DNA of 21,456 bases. Source: an uncultured Clostridia bacterium (GTDB taxonomy: Bacteria > Bacillota > Clostridia > Saccharofermentanales > Saccharofermentanaceae). Both the position numbers and the translations under genes were made by a program. Shown piece after piece: positions 15,241-21,456 of this stretch (position 1 is its first letter; each line of letters begins with the position of its first letter). A model generated the notes under the pieces. That model was not told the DNA's origin. It saw only the letters and a program-made list of their open reading frames with translations, and made no database searches. Location: the NCBI GenBank assembly GCA_946405115.1, contig CAMJGB010000006.1, forward strand, positions 1 through 21,456, given 5' to 3'.

Positions 15241-15741
15241 ATGGGCAAGTTTTCTGATTTCATGAAGAAGCTTTATGAGTATGAGGAAGTAGACGAGGGT
15301 ACTGGCGCAGAGTACGATTACGATATGGGCGAGTACGAAGATGCTGGCGAAGATTACGAGACAGCATACGAGTCATTCCAGGAAGAAGTACCTTATGCTC
15401 AGCCTGAGACACAGACATACGTTCAGCAGCCTGTAGCTACAACTACACCTGTTAGATCAGCTTCTACAGCTACTGTTGTAATGCTCTCACCTTATGACAT
15501 CAGAACTTCTCAGATCGTTTGCGATCATATCCGTGAGGGACACATCGTTATTTGCAACCTCACACCTAACGCTAACAACCAGCGTGTTGTTGACTACATC
15601 TCCGGTGCAGTTTATTCCCTCGACGGTAAGATCGAGCCTACACCTGTAAAGACAACATTCGTATGCACACCCAGACAGGTTGAGCTCATCGTTGACAGCC
15701 AGGCTTCTGAGGAAGGCGCATCCAAGGTTTCAGCTCTCTGA
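15241..15741 (+). CDS. sepF: Cell division protein SepF
   Basis: SepF polymerises at the division site, anchors FtsZ to the membrane and shapes the septum in Gram-positive bacteria. The 166-residue protein has the N-terminal amphipathic membrane-targeting helix (MGKFSDFMKKLY), an acidic linker rich in Glu, Asp and Tyr (about 15-60), a Pro/Thr/Gln-rich stretch, and the C-terminal SepF fold from about residue 78 (VVMLSPYDIRTSQIV, then GHIVICNLTPN and RVVDYISGAVYSLDG). I chose the ATG at 15241 because TAGGAGGA lies nine bases upstream and the membrane-targeting helix begins there. A strong terminator follows, so sepF is the last gene of its unit. Confidence 0.96.
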   Translation: MGKFSDFMKKLYEYEEVDEGTGAEYDYDMGEYEDAGEDYETAYESFQEEVPYAQPETQTYVQQPVATTTPVRSASTATVVMLSPYDIRTSQIVCDHIREGHIVICNLTPNANNQRVVDYISGAVYSLDGKIEPTPVKTTFVCTPRQVELIVDSQASEEGASKVSAL

Positions 15742-15774
15742 TTCAAACCTTAAAACTATAAACAGTTTGATAAT

Positions 15775-15805
15775 AAAAGCCGAGATAAGTAATCTCGGCT
15801 TTTTT
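15775..15805 (+). terminator. Rho-independent terminator after sepF
   Basis: A perfect 12-bp stem AAAAGCCGAGAT (15775-15786) / ATCTCGGCTTTT (15792-15803), with a five-base loop, ends in a T run to 15805. Confidence 0.95.
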
Positions 15806-15809
15806 ATTG

Positions 15810-15815
15810 TATAAT
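15810..15815 (+). promoter_or_regulatory. Putative -10 box for the DUF47 gene, directly behind the sepF terminator
   Basis: A perfect TATAAT lies five bases after the terminator T run and about 30 bases before the DUF47 start. A 17-base spacer would put the -35 inside the terminator stem, where no good match exists, so it is a -10-only call. Confidence 0.45.
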
Positions 15816-15845
15816 ATATTTGTTAACTATTGGTGGGGGACCGAT

Positions 15846-16469
15846 ATGAAAGAATCCGATCGCGAGTATACCTTTACAGCAATCAACAGAATATGTCAGT
15901 CTTTAATATCTGAGGCTGAGGTGCTTTGTGAACTTATTGATAATGACGGAGCTTTCGAGTCCGTATCCAGGCATATCTCTTCCATCGAAGATGATGCAGA
16001 TAATGTTAAGCACGATATCCAGTATTACTATCAGGATAACAAGCTGTTCAGAGATCCTGAGGCGCTTCTTATCTACGATATGGTAAGTTCTATCGAGAAT
16101 TGCACGGATATCATCTATGAGATCTCCAGAGCCTTCCTGATGCTTAACATTACTTCCATTAAGGATAATATCGTATCAAGCTTTATGAGTGCCGGTACAG
16201 GCGCCGTTACGATGACAGGTCTTGTTAATTCGCTTCGTCGTATGGACAGATTTGATACCCCCATCAAGGAATTGATCGCACTTGATAACTTCAGTGTCGA
16301 GTATAAGAAGATTTACGAACTTAATATGAATAAGCTCTATGTTGACGGTAATGACCCCATGGAGGTCATGAGATGGACTTATATCTATAACTGCTTCAAG
16401 GAACTTTTCGAGGCGTATGAGGACGTTGCAGAGTGCTGCGGTAAGTACTGCATTTTCTCGAATAAGTAA
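15846..16469 (+). CDS. DUF47 (PhoU-like) family protein
   Basis: The 207-residue protein is all-helical and acidic, without membrane segments. Its pattern fits the DUF47/PhoU-like family: an early helix SLISEAEVLCELI, then ISSIEDDADNVKHDI with the E-x-x-A-D motif typical of metal-binding PhoU-like bundles, and a C-terminal helix KELFEAYEDVAECCGKYC. DUF47 proteins usually accompany a PiT phosphate transporter and are thought to regulate it. No transporter gene is adjacent here. I chose the ATG at 15846, because GTGGGGGA precedes it. The next gene follows after eight bases, so the two are probably co-transcribed. Confidence 0.72.
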   Translation: MKESDREYTFTAINRICQSLISEAEVLCELIDNDGAFESVSRHISSIEDDADNVKHDIQYYYQDNKLFRDPEALLIYDMVSSIENCTDIIYEISRAFLMLNITSIKDNIVSSFMSAGTGAVTMTGLVNSLRRMDRFDTPIKELIALDNFSVEYKKIYELNMNKLYVDGNDPMEVMRWTYIYNCFKELFEAYEDVAECCGKYCIFSNK

Positions 16470-16477
16470 GAGTTGTT

Positions 16478-16903
16478 ATGAGAACTTACGAAGTCACAGA
16501 AGAAGATAAGAACCTGATTAAGGAAGCGTATGCTACGCTTGAGAAAGCACGCGTTCCCGGTAACTTTTTCCACACCGTAGGATGCTGCTTGAAGGCTAAG
16601 GATGGCACGTTATATCACGGAGTTAACTGTGACTGCATACACGGCTCCTGCGCCGAATTTGTGGCCGTAGGAAACGCCATAAGCAATGGATGCCATGGCT
16701 TCGATACCATTGTCTCAGTTCACCCGGACGGCCCTGCAGGACTCTTCGCACCCTGCGGTAACTGCCGTCAGATGCTAATGGAGTACAGCCCTGAGATCAA
16801 GGTTATTCTTGCTGATGAGAATGCGAATATAATCAAGACTGATATACGTGAGCTTCTTCCTCTTGCTTGGACACGCCTTGAGACAGGCGACCTTATGCAC
16901 TGA
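16478..16903 (+). CDS. Cytidine deaminase-like zinc hydrolase
   Basis: The 141-residue protein has the zinc-binding signature of the cytidine deaminase superfamily. C58-A59-E60 gives the first Cys ligand and the proton-shuttling Glu; P92-C93-G94-N95-C96-R97-Q98 gives the other two Cys ligands. The three-cysteine set and the length match tetrameric cytidine deaminases and blasticidin-S deaminase-like proteins. A hydrolytic deaminase acting on cytidine or a related base is likely, but the exact substrate is not decided by the motifs. The start at 16478 has only a weak ribosome binding site (TAAGAG) and lies eight bases after the DUF47 gene. Confidence 0.85.
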   Translation: MRTYEVTEEDKNLIKEAYATLEKARVPGNFFHTVGCCLKAKDGTLYHGVNCDCIHGSCAEFVAVGNAISNGCHGFDTIVSVHPDGPAGLFAPCGNCRQMLMEYSPEIKVILADENANIIKTDIRELLPLAWTRLETGDLMH

Positions 16904-16925
16904 TTAATACATCGTAAGTTCCTGT

Positions 16926-18035
16926 ATGTTTTCCCATTACGAGACTTGGCTGATACTGATTCCTTTTGTTGCTTTGCTTGCTTTTGGGTGTCGCTTTATG
17001 AAGCGCGGGCAGTGGAATGAGAATGTACTGTCTTATGAGCATACGAAGGCCTTTCTGGGCTTTTGTGCGATAGGAATCATTCTTCATCACTGTGCGGAGA
17101 GAACAAGTGCTGCTTGGATCAATCCCATCTATATAAGACCAGGCCTTGAGCTGTTTGTTGATGCGGGGTATCTGTTTGTTGCGGCATTCTTCTTCTGTTC
17201 AGGATTTGGACTTTACAAAAGTTCCCGCAAGGGGAAGATGAAGTTCGGGAGATTTTGCCTTAGAAGAATAGTGCCGATATTGGTGCCGACCGTGGTCATG
17301 GAAGTGGTGTTCATATTGCTTCGAATTAATAGGGGAATGAAGATAAGATTCCCGGATTTCTTCGCTTTGGAAGGCCCTGAGAACATTATTCCTTATGTGT
17401 GGTTCATCCCGGTTCTTATTATCTTCTATCTCGCGTTCTATTTGTGTTTCTGCGTGAATAAGAAAGACGGTATGGGCATTGCTCTGATGGTTCTTATCGC
17501 AGAGCTTCTGATAGTATTCTTCTTGCATTATCAGTATGGTCTTTGGTGGTACAACACATATCATTTGTTCATCATCGGAATTCTATTTGCCAAGTATGAA
17601 GAGAAGATAACTGGTTTCTCGAAGCGGTACTACATACCTCTTATCATTGTGATGCTTATACTTACATGCGCAGGCTTTATCGTGGGCAATTATTATTGGA
17701 TGTTCCTGCCTGAGCAGATGTGTACCGTGACTTTAGCTTATGTCTTCATGGCAATGTCTGCTTTTACTTCGGTCTATCTTACATTCCTTATCGGGCTTAA
17801 GGTTAAGATCGGTAATCCGATTCTTCGTTTCTTGGGTAAACAGACTCTTGAGATATACCTTACGCAGGCTGTGTTTGTATATGGTTTCAGCTTCTTCTTT
17901 GTAAAGGATTACGTTAAGCCGTTCTTTTATATTGAGAACGTTGCTTTATATACTTTTGTGGTTGTTATAACGACGCTTATTGCTTCGTATCCGCTATATC
18001 TTCTGGATTCATATATACATAGGAAGACGGCTTAA
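16926..18035 (+). CDS. Acyltransferase-3 family membrane protein
   Basis: The 369-residue protein has about ten membrane helices and fits the acyltransferase-3 (OafA-like) family, which O-acylates cell-surface sugars or other extracytoplasmic acceptors. Supporting features are the early YEHTKAFLGFCAIGIILHHC segment with the histidine pair in helix 2, a following FFFCSGFGL motif with an R-R pair after it (CLRRIVPI), and the late LGKQTLEIYLTQ motif. The histidine/arginine placement agrees with the family's catalytic region. It starts 22 bases after the deaminase stop without an obvious ribosome binding site. It uses more TTG, GTG and TTT codons than the neighbours, so it may have a different history. 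It converges with the TetR gene with only five bases between, and no terminator is visible there. Confidence 0.82.
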   Translation: MFSHYETWLILIPFVALLAFGCRFMKRGQWNENVLSYEHTKAFLGFCAIGIILHHCAERTSAAWINPIYIRPGLELFVDAGYLFVAAFFFCSGFGLYKSSRKGKMKFGRFCLRRIVPILVPTVVMEVVFILLRINRGMKIRFPDFFALEGPENIIPYVWFIPVLIIFYLAFYLCFCVNKKDGMGIALMVLIAELLIVFFLHYQYGLWWYNTYHLFIIGILFAKYEEKITGFSKRYYIPLIIVMLILTCAGFIVGNYYWMFLPEQMCTVTLAYVFMAMSAFTSVYLTFLIGLKVKIGNPILRFLGKQTLEIYLTQAVFVYGFSFFFVKDYVKPFFYIENVALYTFVVVITTLIASYPLYLLDSYIHRKTA

Positions 18036-18040
18036 CGGTC

Positions 18041-18589
18041 TTATTTCTCTATAATGTTTACCATGATCGCGGCCATCTCTTCGGCGCTTCGTCTTGGGCT
18101 TTCCTGACTCCACAACTCTGTTACCTGCCAGAATCCGGCTGTCTCAAATTCGAAACGATATCTGAATATATTAAGCTCGTAAGGGGAGAACGGAACTTCG
18201 GAACGGCTCATCATCTTATCCGCTATTACGCTTACGATGGAATCAAATTCACTTCCAAAGCTGAAGAGTACACCTGCGTTGTTCATCATGAGAAGTCGGT
18301 CAATGTTTTCTTCCCAGAACTTAAAGTATGTAAGGCAAAGCTTGTGAAGATCATTCGTATCACTAAGCGAGATGTAATCAGCGAGCTTTTGAAGACATGT
18401 TCTGAAACTGTATCTTAATATCTCATCTTTTGTTTTGAAGTGACGGTATACAGTTCTTCGTGATATGTTGCATCCTGCGGCAACTTCCTGAATAGTTATT
18501 TCATCGTAGTTGTTGTTTTCTATCAAAGCTACAAGGGACTCCGCGATAGCGTCCTTGGTATGTTTCATTCTTGCTGATGTATCTCTCAT
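18041..18589 (-). CDS. TetR family transcriptional regulator, divergent from a methyltransferase gene
   Basis: The 182-residue protein is a TetR-type repressor. Its N-terminal helix-turn-helix reads EITIQEVAAGCNISRRTVYRHF, followed by KTKDEIL; the rest is the helical ligand/dimerisation domain. An in-frame ATG exists 14 codons upstream (18631), but AAGGAG lies seven bases before the ATG at 18589, and the upstream extension contains a palindrome, so I start at 18589. It diverges from the SAM methyltransferase gene, with overlapping promoters and candidate operators between them. It probably represses itself and the methyltransferase. The inducer is unknown. Confidence 0.9.
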   Translation of the reverse strand: MRDTSARMKHTKDAIAESLVALIENNNYDEITIQEVAAGCNISRRTVYRHFKTKDEILRYSFRTCLQKLADYISLSDTNDLHKLCLTYFKFWEENIDRLLMMNNAGVLFSFGSEFDSIVSVIADKMMSRSEVPFSPYELNIFRYRFEFETAGFWQVTELWSQESPRRSAEEMAAIMVNIIEK

Positions 18590-18619
18590 AGGGATCTCCT
18601 TAGATGACGCATTTTTATG

Positions 18620-18632
18620 AATGTGAGACATT
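18620..18632. promoter_or_regulatory. Palindrome in the TetR leader, candidate operator
   Basis: AATGT-GAG-ACATT is a perfect 5-bp inverted repeat around three bases. It shares the ATGTGA and ACAT elements with the larger palindrome at 18687-18703. Its position between the minus-strand promoter and the chosen TetR start suits autoregulation. Confidence 0.35.
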
Positions 18633-18645
18633 GAAGTATTTTCCG

Positions 18646-18674
18646 TTGAATCGGTATTTATGAAGAATTATAAT
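18646..18674 (+). promoter_or_regulatory. Promoter of the methyltransferase gene
   Basis: TTGAAT (18646-18651), a 17-base spacer and a perfect TATAAT (18669-18674) form a strong sigma-A-type promoter. Transcription would begin near 18681, just before the palindrome at 18687-18703. Confidence 0.75.
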
Positions 18675-18695
18675 CCCAATTAGTAAATGACACAA
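18667..18695 (-). promoter_or_regulatory. Overlapping minus-strand promoter of the TetR gene
   Basis: ATTATAAT is self-complementary, so the minus strand also carries a perfect TATAAT (18672 to 18667). Seventeen bases upstream on that strand is TTGTGT (18695 to 18690), three of six -35 matches. This -35 lies inside the palindrome at 18687-18703. Confidence 0.45.
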
Positions 18696-18703
18696 TGTGA
18701 CAT
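18687..18703. promoter_or_regulatory. Near-perfect palindrome, candidate TetR operator
   Basis: ATGACACA-A-TGTGACAT is a 17-base palindrome with seven of eight pairs symmetric. It lies just downstream of the methyltransferase transcription start and over the TetR -35. Length and placement fit a TetR operator controlling both genes. Confidence 0.55.
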
Positions 18704-18718
18704 ATAAGGAGAATAGAC

Positions 18719-19510
18719 ATGGAAATCAAAGACAGCAGGATAGATGCAGGTAAGGCTTTTGACTGGGGGAAGACCTCTGAATACTATGCAAAATACAGGG
18801 ATATATATCCAGAGGAGTTCTACCGCAAGGTTGCAGACAGAGGGTTATGTGTTAAGGACCAGAAAGTATTGGATCTCGGCACTGGTACCGGAGTATTGCC
18901 GCGACATATGTATAAATATGGTGCAGACTGGACTGGTACCGACATATCTCCCGAGCAGATAGATCAGGCGAGAAGACTTGCTTCGGAGGCCGGAATGGAC
19001 ATCGAGTTTAAAACTGTTTCTGCAGAGAATCTCGATTTCCCGGAAGAGTCCTTCGACATAATCACGGCATGTCAGTGTTTCTGGTATTTTGATCACGAGA
19101 AGGTAGCACCTGAGTTTCACAGGATACTTAAGAAAGACGGAAGGATAGTAATCCTTTATATGGCGTGGCTTCCCTTTGAAGATGAGATCGCAGGTAAGAG
19201 CGAGGATCTCGTTATTAAGTACAGTCCTGACTGGACAGGTGCAGGTGCGACAAGGCATCCCATCGACATTCCTGACGTTATGTACGATTACTTCGATCTT
19301 GAATATCACGAAGAGTACGATCTGAAGGTGCCGTTTACAAGAGAGTCCTGGCATGGCCGCATGATCGCGTGCAGAGGTGTCGGTGCTTCGCTTTCTCCGG
19401 AAGACCTTACGAAGTGGGAAGAGGAGCACAAGAAGCTGCTTGAGACTGTACCTGAAAGCTTTGACATACAGCACTATGCAGCTATAGCTGTATTAAAGCG
19501 AAAAGATTGA
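18719..19510 (+). CDS. Class I SAM-dependent methyltransferase
   Basis: The 263-residue cytosolic enzyme has the Rossmann-fold methyltransferase motifs: motif I VLDLGTGTGVL (V50-L60), the acidic ribose-binding D75 in GTDISPEQI, then SAENLDFPEESFDIITA and ILKKDGRIVIL. The N-terminal part (DWGKTSEYYAKYRDIYP) and C-terminal part (HYAAIAVLKRKD) resemble UbiE/COQ5-like small-molecule methyltransferases. Substrate is unknown. The ribosome binding site is AAGGAGAA eight bases before the ATG. It is divergent from a TetR gene and probably controlled by it, which suggests a role in handling or modifying a small compound. Confidence 0.9.
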   Translation: MEIKDSRIDAGKAFDWGKTSEYYAKYRDIYPEEFYRKVADRGLCVKDQKVLDLGTGTGVLPRHMYKYGADWTGTDISPEQIDQARRLASEAGMDIEFKTVSAENLDFPEESFDIITACQCFWYFDHEKVAPEFHRILKKDGRIVILYMAWLPFEDEIAGKSEDLVIKYSPDWTGAGATRHPIDIPDVMYDYFDLEYHEEYDLKVPFTRESWHGRMIACRGVGASLSPEDLTKWEEEHKKLLETVPESFDIQHYAAIAVLKRKD

Positions 19511-19539
19511 TTACAGGCACTTTGGAGAATAAGAAGACT

Positions 19540-19650
19540 ATGCTCCAATATGATGTTTCATATATTGAAGTCTGTGCGATTGACAGAATGCTTCAGATAA
19601 TACGGATGGAGAAGGAAACGTTGGCAAACTTTGCAAAACAAGCGGTTTGA
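19540..19650 (+). other. Possible 36-residue ORF or gene remnant
   Basis: The 158-base gap between the methyltransferase and the converging membrane protein gene holds one small open frame that starts MLQYDVSYIEVCAIDRML. A GGAG lies about twelve bases upstream, too far for a strong site. The frame stays open upstream into the methyltransferase end, which fits a decayed gene fragment as well as a small gene. I recognise no family. Confidence 0.15.
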
Positions 19651-19668
19651 ACGACTTCCTTGGTGTTT

Positions 19669-20391
19669 TTATTTATGCTTATACAACCTTTTATCAACTT
19701 CTGTTTTGGATGCCATAACTGCCAGAGCCACATACATCAGGAGCCAGCCTAAAGATTCAAAGGCAACGGTGAAATCTTTGAAGAACTGAAATGGTATAGC
19801 CTTAATAAGAAAATCAATAATTATAGTAGATAACGGACAGCAGATCAGTGCCCATTTGCCGAGATTAAGTTTCTTCTTTAATATCATGTAATACCAGGCA
19901 ATAGATACACCGATGTCGCAGATAAGATAAACAAACATGAGCTGACCTATTGTTAACATTCCTGCATTATTGATAGCATCCGCTGCTACCCCAATGTCAA
20001 CTCCGAGGTTTAATAAACTCTTAAAGATCATTGGGTATATGCAAAGGATTATGTGAAAACCTATGCCGTATGTCATTAGAAGTATGTGTCCCAGACAGAA
20101 TGTGTTGCACCAAAATCTGCTTGCTCTTGTAGCCTTCAAAGATTCATTGGTTCGTGCCGTTTTGATCGCATCAGCTGAAGCAAAGAATACAGGAAGAAGT
20201 GCCACGAGTGCGAGCGTTGCTGACATGACAAATCGCCACATAGCCATCTGCGTCCAATTGGAATGGACTATAAGTCCTACTTCTTCATCACCGGCACCAG
20301 CCGCATCCAAAAGCCAGTCACCAATCATAAAAAGTACCATTCCGAAAGCACCGAATATATATATCACTTTTTTTCTGTTTGCTTCAGACAT
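19669..20391 (-). CDS. Six-helix integral membrane protein, DUF6796-like
   Basis: The 240-residue protein has about six hydrophobic helices and no catalytic motif that I recognise. The first helix ends in FMIGDWLLDA. I associate the GDWLLD motif and this architecture with the DUF6796 group, but not with certainty. I chose the ATG at 20391 because it lies one base after the stop of the TetR gene and has AGAAGGTG at proper distance; a GTG at 20400 would overlap that site. The gene is therefore translated together with its TetR regulator. Base composition is more AT-rich than in the centre of the window. A TetR-coupled membrane protein often works in export or stress response, but nothing here shows that. 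Confidence 0.72.
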   Translation of the reverse strand: MSEANRKKVIYIFGAFGMVLFMIGDWLLDAAGAGDEEVGLIVHSNWTQMAMWRFVMSATLALVALLPVFFASADAIKTARTNESLKATRASRFWCNTFCLGHILLMTYGIGFHIILCIYPMIFKSLLNLGVDIGVAADAINNAGMLTIGQLMFVYLICDIGVSIAWYYMILKKKLNLGKWALICCPLSTIIIDFLIKAIPFQFFKDFTVAFESLGWLLMYVALAVMASKTEVDKRLYKHK

Positions 20392-20392
20392 A

Positions 20393-20989
20393 TTAAACAC
20401 CTTCTTTGAATATCAGATTCAGTATCTTTTCGATGATCACATCCAGGGTTGCCTCATAAGATGAAGCGTGAAGCGAATTCTTTGACTCAGCTGTGATTGC
20501 CAGGATCTTAGTCAGGTTTGCAACCAGCCCAAAATCAATATCTTCTCTTACGTTATCGATGTAAGAAATCAGGGCTGTTGCAATGGCAGTTTCTTTCGCC
20601 AGATCGGGTGCGAATTCCTCGGTTGACTTAACAAGTTTGAACTCGTCTTCAAGAGTCATATGAGGGTAGATGCTTACTTCCTCATCAGTCAGTAATTTGA
20701 ACAGCTTCTTAACCTCTATGCGGCTTAGTTTCCTTTTATGTGCCAGTACATCTTCACTGATCAGGACGGGAAGCATCTTTTGTCTGTGATACCGGATTAA
20801 ATCAGTAAGATACTCTTCCTTGTTCTGCCAGAAATTATAGAACGTGCTCGTGCCGATGCCGGCCGCTTTTGTTATACGCGCAACAGATGTATGGATGACG
20901 CCGTACTCTTTTATAAGAGGGAAACCTGCGTCCAGCATCTTGATCCGCAATAATTCTTTCTCATCTTTATCGAAAACCCTAACAGGCAT
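20393..20989 (-). CDS. TetR/AcrR family regulator coupled to a membrane protein gene
   Basis: The 198-residue protein has a TetR N-terminal domain (VARITKAAGIGTSTFYNFWQ, then NKEEYLTDLI) and a helical C-terminal ligand domain. The start ATG at 20989 has AGAGGA upstream. Directly before it lies a 9-bp inverted repeat that may be its operator. It is the first gene of a two-gene minus-strand unit with the six-helix membrane protein, and probably represses both. It is only distantly similar to the other TetR protein of this window. Confidence 0.9.
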   Translation of the reverse strand: MPVRVFDKDEKELLRIKMLDAGFPLIKEYGVIHTSVARITKAAGIGTSTFYNFWQNKEEYLTDLIRYHRQKMLPVLISEDVLAHKRKLSRIEVKKLFKLLTDEEVSIYPHMTLEDEFKLVKSTEEFAPDLAKETAIATALISYIDNVREDIDFGLVANLTKILAITAESKNSLHASSYEATLDVIIEKILNLIFKEGV

Positions 20990-20997
20990 ATTTCCTC

Positions 20998-21030
20998 TTA
21001 TGCGAATGTTTTATGATTTTGTTCGCATAA
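20998..21030. repeat. 9-bp perfect inverted repeat before the TetR gene, candidate operator or leader hairpin
   Basis: TTATGCGAA (20998-21006) and TTCGCATAA (21022-21030) are perfect inverted copies separated by 15 bases. As DNA they could be two half-sites of an autorepression operator. As RNA they would form a stem that ends directly at the AGAGGA ribosome binding site. Confidence 0.6.
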
Positions 21031-21059
21031 AGGTTAGCATTGTCTAACTCTATTGTCAA
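21031..21059 (-). promoter_or_regulatory. Candidate promoter of the TetR/membrane-protein unit
   Basis: A perfect minus-strand -35 TTGACA (21059 to 21054) is followed after 17 bases by the poor -10 TAACCT. A second -35-like TAGACA (21046 to 21041) would place the -10 within the inverted repeat. The zone also contains GTTAG (21033-21037) / CTAAC (21044-21048). The exact promoter is unresolved. Confidence 0.4.
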
Positions 21060-21102
21060 TTACGGATTTATCAATCGGGGTTAATCATACTCGTTACAAT
21101 AC

Positions 21103-21138
21103 AAAAATACCGCCCGACCCTTGCAGATCAGGCGGTAT
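21103..21138 (-). terminator. Rho-independent terminator of ssrA
   Basis: Inverted repeat ATACCGCC (21107-21114) / GGCGGTAT (21131-21138), with a 16-base loop, lies just past the tmRNA 3' end. On the minus strand it is followed by TTTTTG. Confidence 0.85.
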
Positions 21139-21149
21139 CTGTTTGTTTT

Positions 21150-21456
21150 TGGTGGAGGTGAGGAGAGTTGAACTCCTGTCCGAAACCGTATCCTCTGAGA
21201 CGTCTCCGGGTGCAGACAGTGTTTAAAGATTTCCCTTTGGACAGAACCCGCTGTCAGGTATGCCCGCCGGTAGCTTCATGGATACAACAGAGGCTCAAAG
21301 CTTTGCCTATGAGGTGGTCCCGTTTATCCTCTCCCGGGTAAGGTCTGCCGGCAACGTCTTTCTTCAGTGGCAGAGGGCCGAAGAAGACGGTAGCTAAATT
21401 AAGCAGCTACGAGCTGTGTGTCGTTTGCAATTACTTGCGTTTCCCGTTTTTTAAGG
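21150..21456 (-). ncRNA. ssrA: tmRNA (ssrA), 5' end outside the window
   Basis: tmRNA rescues stalled ribosomes and adds a degradation tag. On the minus strand the 3' end reads GGAGTTCAACTCTCC (T arm) and then CCTCACCTCCACCA with an encoded CCA end at 21150. The tag frame starts with the resume codon GCA at 21428, preceded by GTAATT, and reads ANDTQLVAA with the TAA stop at 21401-21399. The C-terminal AA fits recognition by ClpXP. From the usual distance between 5' end and resume codon, about 60 bases of the 5' end lie beyond the window. Intervening GC-rich stretches fit the pseudoknot region. The terminator follows at 21138-21103. Confidence 0.97.

Noticed and set aside
18589..18631. Longer TetR protein starting at 18631
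   Set aside because: The ATG at 18589 has an AAGGAG at ideal distance, and the extension overlaps a palindrome in the control region.
20392..20400. GTG start at 20400 for the six-helix membrane protein
   Set aside because: It lies within the best ribosome binding site; the ATG at 20391 directly follows the TetR stop and has proper spacing.

Overview
The window looks like chromosomal DNA from a member of the Clostridia (Bacillota). Supporting signs are strong purine-rich ribosome binding sites, a SepF division protein beside a YggS-type PLP protein, a PfoR/PTS_EIIC_2-type membrane protein, a secreted DUF4214 protein, an encoded tmRNA and simple Rho-independent terminators. Genus cannot be set from sequence alone; a gut or rumen anaerobe is an inference. 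No insertion sequence, prophage, CRISPR array or tRNA was seen. No gene-free stretch exceeds 300 bases.

Layout. Positions 1 to about 130 are GC-rich and appear to read on the minus strand. They abut a hybrid histidine kinase whose N-terminal sensor is missing, so the left edge is either a rearrangement or an assembly join. From 133 to 4590 three tightly coupled plus-strand genes encode a hybrid kinase with two receivers, a receiver-degenerate GGDEF-EAL protein and a stand-alone Hpt protein. Together they could form a phosphorelay ending in cyclic-di-GMP hydrolysis. A HerA-type ATPase with no visible partner (4768-6387) ends at a bidirectional terminator shared with the converging surE gene. 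Divergent promoters then serve surE and a secreted protein with two DUF4214-like repeats.

From 8265 to 12581 come a polytopic membrane protein (DUF6056/GT-C-like), a PTS_EIIC_2/PfoR-type membrane protein, a tandem ACT-domain protein and a methionine-gamma-lyase-family PLP enzyme. Next come a membrane-anchored HlyD-like protein with a long Pro/Lys/Asn/Gln-rich cytoplasmic tail, the YggS-type protein and SepF: a cell-envelope and division neighbourhood. A DUF47/PhoU-like protein, a cytidine-deaminase-like enzyme and an acyltransferase-3 membrane protein follow.

The right part has two TetR-regulated units. One TetR gene is divergent from a SAM-dependent methyltransferase, with overlapping promoters and palindromes between them. 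The other TetR gene is co-transcribed with a six-helix membrane protein and preceded by a 9-bp inverted repeat. The window ends inside ssrA (tmRNA, minus strand), whose tag reads ANDTQLVAA.

The most distinctive items are the three-gene kinase/EAL/Hpt relay, the operator architecture of the two TetR units and the orphan HerA-type ATPase. I did not find a clearly new defence or mobile system.
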